Below, in pieces: positions 38,301 to 48,564 of a stretch of DNA of 64,000 nucleotides; positions within the stretch are counted from its first letter, which is position 1; each line of letters opens with the position of its first letter. The stretch lies in assembly GCA_002989075.1 (NCBI GenBank), contig PSQN01000001.1, forward strand, positions 248,001-312,000. Direction: 5' to 3'. A program made the translations under genes and the position numbers. This DNA is from Arthonia radiata. Its lineage: Eukaryota; Ascomycota; Arthoniomycetes; Arthoniales; Arthoniaceae. The notes under the pieces were generated by a model. The model was given only the letters and a program-made list of their open reading frames with translations, was not told the origin of the DNA and made no database searches.

Positions 38301-40187
38301 CTGGCCTTCGATGAGTCAGGCGTGAGCGTGTGCGGACTACCTCCATTTGCCTTGGATAGCCCTGCAATGAAGCCGAACTCTCGAGACAGTGCTCTGGACC
38401 AATCCTTCAACAGCTCGGCAGACCCTCAACTCAAGATGACCATCCGCGAAGTGCTTGGTCGAGTTGCTCAAGTTGATGCCAGCGATATTAAAGACACTAC
38501 CAACATCTTCGGACTAGGTTTGGACTCCATCTCGGCTATCAAAGTGCAAAGCTTGCTACTCAAGCAGGGCGTTCGACTTAATGTTAGAGACATGCTCAAT
38601 GCTGGGACATGCGAGCAGATGGCATTTGTGGCTCGACGCACGGATAAAGCAGACAAGAGCAATGGGCCAGCACAATTAAACACCGACCAAGCGGCCAAGA
38701 TCAACGCGCATCCTTTGCAACATCTCCACAAGGCCACGCTTCTCGAGTCAATGGGTTTTCATGCTGACGACGCCGACCTGATTGCACCGGCAACCGCAGG
38801 TCAGTTGTACATGCTTGTCACACACGCCAAATCTGGACTTTTCCATCCCATCTTCGACTATCGTCTAAGAACGAAAACTCCTGCCTCTCCGACAGCCACC
38901 CTTGACCGCCTGACTCAAGCGTGGAACAAACTTTTCGCCTCTACGCCGGCACTTCGCACGTTCTTTATAGCTACACCGGAAGCAAGAACCCCTTTTGTCC
39001 AAGTCGTTGTTACGAGTAGCGGCGCTGCTGCGTATAGCGCCAGCCACAGGCCATCTTCTACCCAAGAGACCAACGGCTTTTGTTGCATAGGCACACGCAG
39101 CCCTTTCGTCGAACTTCTTGCGTCGGCATCGCCGGAGGCAGATCACGTCAAACTCAAGCTTCGCGTTCATCACGCTCTGTATGACGGACTTTCATTGCCA
39201 ATGATTATCCTTCGACTTCAGCAGCTGATGCACAACCCGCATACGGTGTTGACGCCAAGCGCAAGCGAGCAAATCGCGGCGATGTCGACTCTTGCTGCTG
39301 CATCTGTAACAGCTAAGGCTAGAGCTGAGCAAAAAGCATTCTGGGCGAATTACATGCAGGGAACTAGGTCAATGTCTCTCTCGCTTAGCAAAAGATTCAG
39401 CATCGACATCAGCAACAGGCGCGTAGAGATCTTCAACCCTTCGCTGTTCAACAAAGCTGATACAGCGGCTCTCCTCACCGCCAGCCGAGCCGATGAGGTA
39501 ACCGTGCAATCGTTATTCCTAGCGTCGTATGCTCACGTCTACTCAACGCTCCTCTCAGCAACTACCAGTAAAGACGTGGTCATTGGCGTCTACCTCGCCA
39601 ATCGCTCCTTGTCAATGGCAGGCATAGACCTGAGCGAGCATCCAATACCTACACTTAACTTTTTGCCCCTGACGGTGCGATCGCCGCGCAAGGAAGGAAG
39701 AACTTTAGCAGAAGTTGCACATCAAGTTCAAAAAGACATTGGAGCCATGAGCTCAGATGTTGCAAGGGCGACCACTAGATTATTTGACATACAGACAATA
39801 AGCGAAGGGAACCTGACTGTGGATACGTTTGTCAACTTTCTTGCGCTTCCAGGAGGCTCGTCCGAAGACGGAAACGTTACAGACGGCTGTTCCGGAGATT
39901 TCAGCATAGAGGAGCATCACACAAGTCATAGAACATCATCGTACGCACGCGTTGTTGATGCGCCGCAGCCCCCATCATCAGAGGATCCGACGTCCATGAG
40001 CGGCATGTCTGAGAAAATAGCTAAAGCGTACAAGCCGGCGCTGGATATTGAAGCAGCTGTGACAAGTAAAGGCGAGCTGGCGATGGGACTGTTCTGCGAT
40101 GAGGCGCTGTTGGGTCTCGAGAGAGGGAAGGGTGTAATCGAGGGCGTCAAACAGGCGTTATTGAAGATACTAAAAGCCAATAGATGA
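23310..40187 (+). CDS. NPS2: Ferricrocin-type siderophore NRPS (four A domains)
   Basis: This is a giant nonribosomal peptide synthetase for an intracellular hydroxamate siderophore. Exons are 23310-29948, 30004-30074 and 30125-40187 (5590 residues). The introns are 55 and 50 nt, both with CTAAC branch sites. Domain order is A1-T-C1-A2-T-C2-A3-T-C3-A4-T-C4-T-C5-T-C6. A-domain P-loop-like motifs lie at about residues 327 (YTSGSTGKPKG), 1373 (FTSGTTGVPKG), 2439 (YTSGSTGRPKA) and 3490 (YTSGTTGTPKG). Carrier motifs are GMDSLRA, GVDSIT, GIDSIS, GLDSVS, GLDSVD and GLDSIS, all with the phosphopantetheine serine. The C domains carry HHALYDG variants. Each A domain keeps a C-terminal catalytic lysine (GKVD, DKLD, GKVD, NKVD). 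There is no thioesterase, so the terminal C domain likely cyclises and releases. Three complete modules characterise SidC and four characterise NPS2, so this is the NPS2 form. Linkage to sidA supports ferricrocin or a close relative. Confidence 0.95.
29949..30003 (+). other. Intron 1 of the NRPS gene
   Basis: This 55-nt intron has donor GTGAGT, branch GCTAAC and acceptor CACAG. It interrupts the end of condensation domain C2 after GDID. Removal keeps the frame, and the coding sequence resumes at FPLAIELTPDAHK. Confidence 0.85.
30075..30124 (+). other. Intron 2 of the NRPS gene
   Basis: This 50-nt intron has donor GTTTGT, branch CACTAAC and acceptor TTTAG. With intron 1 it bounds a 71-nt micro-exon (30004-30074). 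Splicing joins SIALHYRR to SILLDND in phase 2. Confidence 0.85.
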
Positions 40188-40935
40188 TATGAACAAAGGT
40201 CTTGCAAGAAAAGGACGGTCCGCGGGCGTGGGGTTACATATCGGGTCTAGCATACACAAGCTGCTCTTAAAAGTCCGCTCACGTAGCGAATGTGCATGGG
40301 CGGGTTCTTTCTGGAGCCGGACTGAATTTGACGTGTGCCTTTCGCCAGATAACGTCTGATACCTCAACTCAATCATGGGTGAAAAGTGTCTCTCGATGTG
40401 TGATTTCCGAATCCCTCAAAGACCCGGCAATGACACGGAATGGTCGCGGATGCATCACATTGCGGTTCCAGGACGCACTATAAATCAGGGTCAATTGGAG
40501 CTCGGGAGGTACTGAAGGAAACCCTGCCGTTTAATGGCGACACCAGATACCATTACGAAGTCTGCATACTGTTCGGGCTCCGCAAAGTCTTCGGCCTTGT
40601 TGTGCTGGTGTCGATTCTTATTTGATGCTCCAAAAAGGACGGCGGTGTGCGAATCTCAACGACCGATTCAAAAGGCTGGAGACAAAAGTGAGGGGGTTAA
40701 GAGGGTTACTTACCCTAAAGTGTCCAAACTTAGACGCGTCAGTGGTCCGAGCTTTGCGATCAAAATAAACAAGCTACCGCATTGGAACACAGCTTCATCG
40801 AGGAAGCCACACACAACAAGAAGCATCCACCCCAGCAGTAGCCACCGCCTACTCAATTCCTCAAATTTGCTCCGCATATTCGCGCCGGCATATCACTCCA
40901 GAGCATACTGTATTCAGACAGTTACTACCCCCTCG
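40188..40935. promoter_or_regulatory. NRPS 3' / SPB-gene 5' region
   Basis: This 750-bp region lies between the NRPS stop and the likely start of the Ppc89-like gene. Two GATA cores sit close together, in CCAGATAACGTCTGATACC at about 40346-40363. A TATAAA occurs at 40480-40485. The same reading frame is open upstream of 40936 (from 40534), but that extension is Arg/Ser/Cys-rich and not protein-like. Confidence 0.4.
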
Positions 40936-43900
40936 ATGGCGCTGTCGCCCGACCCTCAAGGACGACGCGCCAACCTCATCCGCGAAATGTCTCGAGGTGC
41001 TCGCAGTCGAGCTTCTATAGGCTCTGATGCTGGCTCCGATGGCATCTCTGTCAAAGACTGGGGAACCGAGTCCCAGCAACTCCCAGCGCTGCCTGCCTTT
41101 ACACCAGAACGCTACTCAAAATCTCACCAAGCAGAGTACGAAGTCAACACCTCAGCACTGCGACGAGCTTTCCCAGAGTTCTCACAGCACAGTTCTTCTG
41201 AAGAGGACTCGATTGAGATAGGACGCGGACTAGGCAACGGAAGCCGCAATCCTGGACGAGTGCTGCCCTCTGAAGATCCATCTGAAAACATCTCGTTGAA
41301 TTTTGGTAACGGCGAGAAGTATACGGTCACCGGCACGCCGCCGATGAAGACCAAGACTACGAAACCATCGGTAGCATCGCAGAACTCAGCAGCAAAGGTG
41401 GCTCACAAGACACGCACCACGTCCGAGAAAGAGAATCAGGATCCTGCGGTGAAGCACACCTCCTTCGGCTCCCGCAGCAGCAGCGGCAATGGCACGGTGC
41501 AAAGAAAGCAGCCACCCACTGTGTATGAGAGCATCGAGCAGGATGACAGTCTTTCTCTCCCAGCTCGGCCAACACAGTACGCGTCTGCGAAGAGCACGAG
41601 ATTTACGAGCCCACCAGCACGGCAACCCCTCAAAGAGGCCAAGAACACGCCGAACCGTCAGCCTCCTCGCACCACAGCGAACGGCACTGTCGATTCTGTC
41701 CACACACCTGGCGCCGGCACCTATCAGTCTTTCATGTTGCCAGATATGCCCAACATGACGGAGCTAGTGCACGAAAGCGCGAAACCGAAGTCCCGTTTTG
41801 CTACTCCACGTAAAACTTCTAATGCAAAAGCAAAGCCACACATCGAAGTCAACGACGTGCCAGTGCCAGCAGATGCCAAGGCGCTCTACCTCTCCCTCCA
41901 GTTGCTCCAGGAGAAGGTGCAGAATCTGGAGAAAGAGCGTGACCAGGCTGTCAATAAGGCCGACAACTACGAGCTGGAACTCTTGCAATTACGGTCTCAA
42001 GTGGAAGGATCGGGCTCGGATGCCACCAAAGTGGAAGAGCAGCCACAACAGAGTCAACAGGCGGACGAATGGACCCAGGAGCGCTCCAGCATGACGACGT
42101 CTATGGAAAAGTTGACCCAGCGTCTCAAAGAGACCAATCGCAAGCTCTCAACATCTGAAGCCAAGATTAGGACAATGGCTGCCGAGCGTAGCAACGTGCA
42201 CGACCAACTTGACAGAGCCCAGAAAACCTCAGAATCACTCCGGAGCGCCGGCGCAGGAGTCAGGAGTGAGATCCAAGCCCTCAAGGACCACCAAGAGATG
42301 CTATTGGGTAAGCTGGAAAGACGTGAAAAAGCTGTAGGAGAGATGGCTACCTTGGCGAAACAATTGTGGGATACCCGTCGAGCGCTCGTGCGATCCAGCT
42401 CGCAGCGCACAGCATCTGGACGTTCGGCTGCCGTCAGCGGCGTCCATTCCGGAGTGCACGCTAGCAACAATGATTCTGGATCCAGAGACCATCAGGTGGA
42501 GCGGCTGGCGAATTCACGCCCGCGTCGTTCAAACTTGGAGCAGAGCGTTACTCTGGACACGCAGCATACGCGTAGAGAAGCGTCTGTTCCACGTCCTATT
42601 CAGGTCCAGCACGCCGGCGTGACGACGGATCATGGTCCTCAATACCTGGACGTCCAAGACCTGGAACGCTGTGAGACCTACCTCAGTTTTATGGAGGGCG
42701 ATGAAGTCGCCAAACTCCGGCAAGTCCTCCAGGAGGATAAAGCGCGCTTGAACTCAGCTGGTATGTCCAGAGACTAAAAGGCCATTGCAGTCGCTCCGCT
42801 GACATGCGTACACAAGGTGGAACCATGCTACCACGAAAGTCATCGCTCAAAGACGTCACTAAGCCGTCGTCGAAGAAGGCGCAAGTCCAGTATGAGGACC
42901 TGTCGGATGAGGTTTGCCAGGTAAGCCTAAAATCAGCATTTCCCCCTCACCACTTGCGGTTCGGAACATCGCGGATCGTTGTCCATTTCCTGCATCTGCC
43001 CAGATCCCTGTTCTGTGGAGGAACTTTGAGGTGTTGGCTTGGTCGTGCGTCGCGGCAGCCCGAAAGCTGTTGTATCTTTGCTTTATTGCATTTTCTCCAA
43101 CAGCACCTCGCAACTCAAAGTCACCTCAGATATAGTCGCTCCGCGCCTCCGTCCGGAATTGCCACCTGGCAACTTGAACCAGGTTGAGCTATGTGCTGTT
43201 CAAGTTGCTGACGTCCCTCATTTAGGAGATCACTGGCGACATTACCCGCCCACTGAGCCGCGCTTCTCAAAAGCTACGCGACGACGATCCTCTGTCTGGA
43301 GAGGTTGCGTTTGAGCCGGAAATTGCGCAGGACGCAACTCAGCAGTCGATCCGCTCGAACCGTCAGCGCCGAAAGAGTGTTGTTGAAAACGGTGTGCACG
43401 ATGACAACATGACGTCCGCTTACATCCTGCCGGACATAACAATCACCGGCGCAGCTCTTGCCAGTACGGTGCAGCCCAAGACCAGCAAGGCCGATGCTAA
43501 TGAGGCCCATACCAAGAGCAAGGCTACCATTACGCGTCCTATCCCAGTATCTGAGCGTCCGGTCTCCCCCACGCCATCTAATCCTGATCCTACATTACGC
43601 CCATCTCGCGAACCTGGCGTCGCTCTGTCACTTGTCATCCACAGCCTTGAGGCCGAAATCGCGCGTCTGCGTGAGCAGCTCGCTAAGTTTGAGGATCTCT
43701 ACCAGCAGACCGACCCTAGTCTCAGCAAACGCCGCCGCAAAGCGGTCTGGGCACGCATTCTTAAAATTGGTGACGCTGTTGAGCGCCGTGCTGATCAGGT
43801 CTACGCTTTATATGACGTGCTCGAGGGATTGAAGCAGATGGGTATTGACATGAAGGAAGACGAGGTTGAGGTCACGCTGGCAGAGTTGGGCGTGGATGCC

Positions 43901-44092
43901 GCGTACATGCAGCAGGCTATGGGTAACAGGAGCGGCCAGAAGGTAGGAAAGAAAGCGCAGGCCGACGACGACGAGAGCGACGAGGATTTGCCATTTGAGA
44001 CCGAAGATGAGGGGGTCAGTGAGGTCGAAGGTGATGCATGGGAGGGGTTTGGAACGACGGGTGATCGAACGGGGGGTGTGGGAGCGAGGTGA
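40936..44092 (+). CDS. Spindle pole body protein, Ppc89/Cep57-type
   Basis: This is a likely spindle-pole-body scaffold related to fission-yeast Ppc89 and the Cep57 centrosome-localisation domain. I infer exons 40936-42760, 42817-42920 and 43226-44092 (931 residues). Intron 1 (56 nt) has GTATGT, CTGAC and CAAG and restores SAGGTMLPRKSSLKD. Intron 2 is unusually long (305 nt) and joins DLSDEVCQ to EITGDITRPLSRASQ in phase 0. The N-terminus is Ser-rich and disordered. A coiled coil begins near ALYLSLQLLQEKVQNLEKER (about residue 315). A second helical region contains LVIHSLEAEIARLREQLAKF and DPSLSKRRRKAVWARI, followed by YALYDVLEGLKQMGID. The start at 40936 is preferred because conserved-looking sequence (LIREMSRGARSRASIG) begins there. 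The role would be recruiting spindle-pole components. Identification is by motif memory, not search. Confidence 0.75.
42921..43225 (+). other. Long intron of the Ppc89-like gene
   Basis: This 305-nt intron has donor GTAAGC and acceptor CATTTAG. Other introns in the window are 44-134 nt. An extra unrecognised exon inside it is possible. Confidence 0.6.
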
Positions 44093-44620
44093 TCGCTGTG
44101 CAGGACAAGTTAGCGTATGCGGACAAGGCGTTTTACATTATTCAAAAACTCCAGGTTGAGCGAGTCTAGCGTTGAGCCGCAGGCGTTGTGTGCGAGAAGG
44201 AAAGTGTGCGGCAGAGCTGCGTAGAGCAATGATGCTTATTGATCCTGAGACTCCAATCGCCACATAGATCCCCTTGCTGGGACGACTCTCACATGCTCTC
44301 ATGCCCATCCACGCTAAATAAAGCCACAGAACCCCTTTTCATGAGCAGACAAAGCCAATTGTCTGTATCGCTGCTTTGTCTACCACATCCACAATGCCAT
44401 TGTCGGCTCTCCAGACTACCTTTCAACGAGCGGCCGCTGTAATGCCCACGAGTTGCCACACCCTCGATTCGTCCCTAGCAGGATCTCGCCCCGTTCACTC
44501 CTAACGTGCCATTCGATTCCACCCTGTATTACTACTCCATTGAGCCAGGTGCTCACAACACTCATTTGCAAACCACACTCATTCAGAACCGTCTCTGTAA
44601 GTCTCCTCTACATACAAAGT
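44093..44620. other. Intergenic region
   Basis: About 530 bp lie between the Ppc89-like gene and the small Cys/Lys-rich gene. A pyrimidine-rich tract precedes the latter. No gene was recognised. Confidence 0.4.
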
Positions 44621-45271
44621 ATGTGCCACATCCACCACACCCGGCACCTCTGCCCCGGCCCCATCGACGGGTAAACCGCGCGCCACCCGGCCTATACAAC
44701 CGTCTGGGTAACCCCCTGCCGCGACGGCGCCGCCGGTGGCATCAAAGCCGGCTTCCGCAACTCCTTCGTCAACGCCCGCCGCGGCTGGCGCTTCGACCCC
44801 AAGGCGCTGTGCTGCCCCTGCGACCAGAAATACTGGAGCGTAGGCTACAAGACCGAAGTCGGCGGGATCTGCGCGCCGTGCTGGACGAAGCGGGAAGCGA
44901 TGCTGGAGCGCGCGAAGATGAAGGAGAGTGCGCGGCGCCCCGGGAAGGTCGTCGAGACGGGGCCGAAGCGGTATCAGATGGAGGGGGGCCCGCCGGTGAA
45001 GCAGGTGAAGCCCGTTAAGCCGAAGAAGGCGGTGCCGCGGGTGGTGGAGACGGGGCCGAAGCGGTATCGGGCTGAGGCGGCGCCGGTGAAGAGGCCAGTG
45101 AAGCCGGTGCAGGCGAAGAGGCCGGTGCCGAGTGGGCGGCCGAAGGTGAAGACGCCGAAGGCAAAGAAGGCGCCCAAGCCGAAGAGGACGTTGCCGCAGG
45201 CGCCAGTGTCGAGGGTGAAGGCGTCGAAAGGGCGGGGGAGGAAGCAGTCGAGTGGGTGCACGGTTATGTGA
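44621..45271 (+). pseudogene. Small Cys/Lys-rich protein gene with in-frame stop
   Basis: The function is not recognised. From the ATG at 44621 the frame begins MCHIHHTRHLCPGPIDG and hits TAA at 44672-44674. The same frame then stays open to TGA at 45269-45271, continuing with TTVWVTPCRDGAAGG. Next come CxxC-bearing segments (KALCCPCDQKYWSVGYK and GGICAPCWTKRE), suggesting metal binding. A basic Pro/Lys tail follows, in which VVETGPKRY is repeated twice (about 44949 and 45042), ending GRKQSSGCTVM. Possible explanations are a decayed gene, an intron I could not place in phase, stop readthrough, or a downstream start. The region is very GC-rich, so other frames are open too. The chosen frame has the most protein-like composition. 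Confidence 0.45.
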
Positions 45272-45570
45272 AGTGCTTTTTATATTGTTGAACATGTCTT
45301 CGGGCTGCGATGTCGTTTCTCTTTGGGTTACGGCTTATGGAACTTACGGTACTAATAGAAAGCTCTAATTTCGTTGCTACGGATACTGATCTGCTTTATC
45401 TTTATTTGCGCGCTTGCTTTTCAGCGATGTGCCAGTGATCTCAGACCGCGTAGTCGTGTGACTCAGACAAGCGCGGAGAAGTTGATTAGCAATGCAACGG
45501 AAGTGTCCACGCGTGGTCTGGAACCGATCTTGCCATCAGACTGCCACAGGTACATAGCATCCAAGACCCA

Positions 45571-47871
45571 TCATGACAGCCCGAACGTCGTCGTGTTCTC
45601 TACAGCGAATTCCAGTTTCTCCCGCATTACACTGAACTCTGTGTATGCCGGTAACAGCAGCGCCTTGCTGCACGTCATCGCCTTTGGGAGCGCTGTCGAA
45701 CCCTCGTTGCTGTGTCTAACGGTGAACGCGGGATTGCGGGTCTTGTCGCAACCAATGGGGAGACGATCACTGCCCGTGACGAACCGCAAGAGCTTTTGAA
45801 GGCTTTCAGCAGGCCATCCTTGAAGAACGCGCCAGAAATCACCGACTTGATAGTCTCTCTCCTCATCCCAGAAATTAAATGCAACGAGAGCTTCCAGTTT
45901 CTGAGCTGTGATATTTGCATCGCCTTCAACGACAAGGCGCAACGATTCGGCTGACATGTTTTCGATCAAGTGATTAGATATGATCCGGGAGAGTCCACGT
46001 CTAATTGCTGCGTGAGGGATTATCACTGAGGACTGAAGCAGCCACGTCAAGAATTCTGCGGCGTATGCGATTTTATTCGTGTCGGTTACCTTGCAGCGTC
46101 ATTAGCCACCGCAACTCGTTGCGAACAACGTGATGTTGGAACAGATCTAGCCTTCGACTTACCTCGCCTGCATCGAAGCTCTCTCCGTAACGTCGCACGT
46201 ACGGCGCTATGTTTTTCAAGGCCCAAACCTTATCCTTGAAGAATTGCTGGCAATCAGCTCTGTCAAGTCCGATACTCCAGCGTTGATTCTCAGCATCAGG
46301 GAAGAAATTGCCTTCGTTCAAAGGCGCCGGCATAGCTGGGAGCTCGACTTCGAACGCATCGGGCACACCAGCGCCGTCTATACTTTGAGTAAGCAAGCTT
46401 TTCAGGGCTTGGTATTTGCGTGGCCAGCCTTCTCTTATTGCCTCCGGATTCAAAGACTCTTGCCATTCCTGCTGCACTTTGTAGAATATCAGCGGAAAGC
46501 TGACAGGAAGAGTGAACCCGTTGTGGATCGCTAGTCCCATCATAGCCCCGAAGCATTCGTAAGCTACTAATCGATCATCGTCGCACGCTCCAGGGTTGAT
46601 CCACATGAAGCCACTGTCTTCCTCAGACTCTTGAAACAGATGCAATGGGGCCTGACTAGCCTCGGTGACTATCTCTTGAAAGAACTCCTGTGCAACACCT
46701 CCATAGTCGATACCAATGTCATCTAAAGACATCCATTGTACGCGCAAAGGGAGCAGCACTTGACGCTTCTGGATCCTGGCAAACTCGTTACAGGCCATGG
46801 TGAACGGAGCCAGTCGTGATGATACGATGGCGAGGTAGCGGCGCACGACGGAATGCATACCAACATCCGATGGATGCGCAGTCACTCCCAGTGTTTGTGC
46901 TAAGCTGTGACGTAGTGGAAGTATACCGAGATTGGCGCTCATGAAGAATTGCGTGGGTGATTTAATTAGGTCAAAATGATAGTCAGCTAGTTGCACTGTT
47001 CGTTGCATCCTGAGAAGGCAAATTGCGCGTATGGTAGTCGCCTCGTGGCGGAGACTTGGAGTATCATAGCCTAAGCGAGGACGCGTTAGTGCTTTGATTT
47101 ACGGGAATCGTCCGTATCCATAATATAGAGAAGGAACCCGTACTACCAGCAGTCGAAAGCGGGTTCTTGCAGTTTCACCATCAACGTACCGTATGGCTTT
47201 AATACGCGTCTTGCTCGCCGAAGCAGACTCTTGGGGTCTTTTGCTTCTTCCGGATGTTCGACATACCGCATCCAAGACTTCGCTGTAGCCAACGGGTGTG
47301 GAAGAGGCCACAAACGTTGGCTTTGTGCTGTCAGTGCAGATGCTGGATCGCCCACCCGCATCAACTCTGAAGTACCCCGTGTTAGCATGAGGCCCGGCTC
47401 CTCGAGAGGGAGACACATGCCTGAATTGACTTTTTGATCAAATGCTTCTGATATGAACGAGGCTTCGAAGAGATCCCTCATCGTCTTGGTCGAAAATACA
47501 GCCTGACTTAAGCTGTTGGTATCAATCTTTGACGGAGCTGGGTCGCTGCTAAGAATATCTAGGCCACGGAGCTGCGAGCATAAGAGTTGCTCAGCATCGG
47601 GTTGAGAGGCCAGCGTCAAGGCCATCGACTGCGCTGTGAGGACTGAAGGCGGGCGCAGTGGTTTGTCTCGCGATGCTCGGATGCGACGCTGAAGGCACGC
47701 TTCCTTGTCGCATTGCGGATCCGTGCAGCCATGGAGAAGCTGATGATAGAATCTGGGTACCTGCTTGTAAGACCTTCTTTCGGACTGAATAAATTTTGGG
47801 AGTCTGTCTTACGCGCGAATCAAGCGTCCTATTCCTCCTGGGCTGGTGTTTTCGGCATCCTGCGCTGACAT
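45571..47871 (-). CDS. AZUL-HECT E3 ubiquitin-protein ligase
   Basis: This is a HECT-type ubiquitin ligase that takes ubiquitin from an E2 as a thioester before transfer to substrate. I infer four exons on the minus strand: 47871-47813, 47752-47190, 47070-46090 and 46025-45571, giving 685 residues. The introns are 60, 119 and 64 nt, and all phases agree. The 119-nt intron uses a GTACGT donor and a CACTAAC branch. The N-terminus carries an AZUL-like zinc finger (FYHQLLHGCTDPQCDKEACL), as in UBE3A. The HECT N-lobe shows IDYGGVAQEFFQEIV, ECFGAMMGLAIHNG and LPVSFPLIFYKV. The C-lobe has LLRFVTGSDRLPIG and the catalytic cysteine in LPKAMTCSKALLLPAY, and it ends in FGLS. It is compact compared with UBE3A, with little between the finger and the HECT domain. 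Substrates are unknown. The short last intron is the least certain junction. Confidence 0.85.
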
Positions 47872-48564
47872 GATTCTAAGGATACTGCGATTGAGCAAAG
47901 AAGGTAATGTCCCAAACGATCCCTTGTCAAGAGCACCGATATGAAGTCTAGCCGTTACTCTAATTTGTGAACGGGGAAGTAGGAAGGCGCAATTTGCGAA
48001 TCATTCATCTGTCTTTCCACATGACGGCCAGGCAGCCAGGGGAAACATTCTGCGCATGTTATCCTGCCTGCGACGAAGGCACCTACGCTTCTACCTAGGA
48101 TTCAGCTTCAATTGCCTGACAGCAGGTTCTTGCCGTCCGCTGAGGTCGTTGACCCTACTCCACTCCGTATGAGATGATATCTGTGATATCCTTTCATCTG
48201 GTTACTGGTAAACTGTAAACGTCGTTCCTCACTAGCCTCTTTACAGATTAGCGGTGCGGTCGGCATCGACTGCTCCGACATGTATCATATTGCTCACCAC
48301 GCCCGTTCCTTCCACGTCAAAGTCAAAGCGAGAAGATAATCCGTCTCGCATCAGAAATCTGACTCTGGACATGTACCAGCACACAACCCGTTTATCGAGA
48401 GCTTCGCTGTGAGGACTCGGTGACAGAAAGATGCATGGTCTGTGCGCAACGGGAGGAATGCTGGGCGGGACGATCATGGTCCAAGCTTCTCCCCAGACTT
48501 GTTGTTTCCCAATGCGCTCGCTTGTCCTACCAGAGTGCTGTCTCTTCCCCTCCGATTCAAGTGA
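47872..48564. promoter_or_regulatory. Divergent promoter, HECT ligase / acyltransferase
   Basis: This is a 693-bp region between two divergent start codons. No recognised motif, repeat or additional gene was seen. A minus-strand open frame at 48241-48921 overlaps the acyltransferase gene and looks like its antisense shadow. Confidence 0.4.

Noticed and set aside
40534-40935. Upstream in-frame extension of the Ppc89-like protein
   Set aside because: The 134 extra residues are low-quality (Cys/Ser/Arg/His), follow a promoter-like stretch, and precede a good start context at 40936.
44506-45018. Alternative Arg/Pro-rich frame over the Cys/Lys-rich gene
   Set aside because: High GC keeps all frames open. 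This one lacks CxxC motifs and gives only Arg/Gly/Pro repeats.
45374-45799. Plus-strand frame with a hydrophobic start resembling a secreted protein
   Set aside because: It lacks an ATG at its start and overlaps the last HECT exon on the opposite strand, whose C-lobe motifs are clear.
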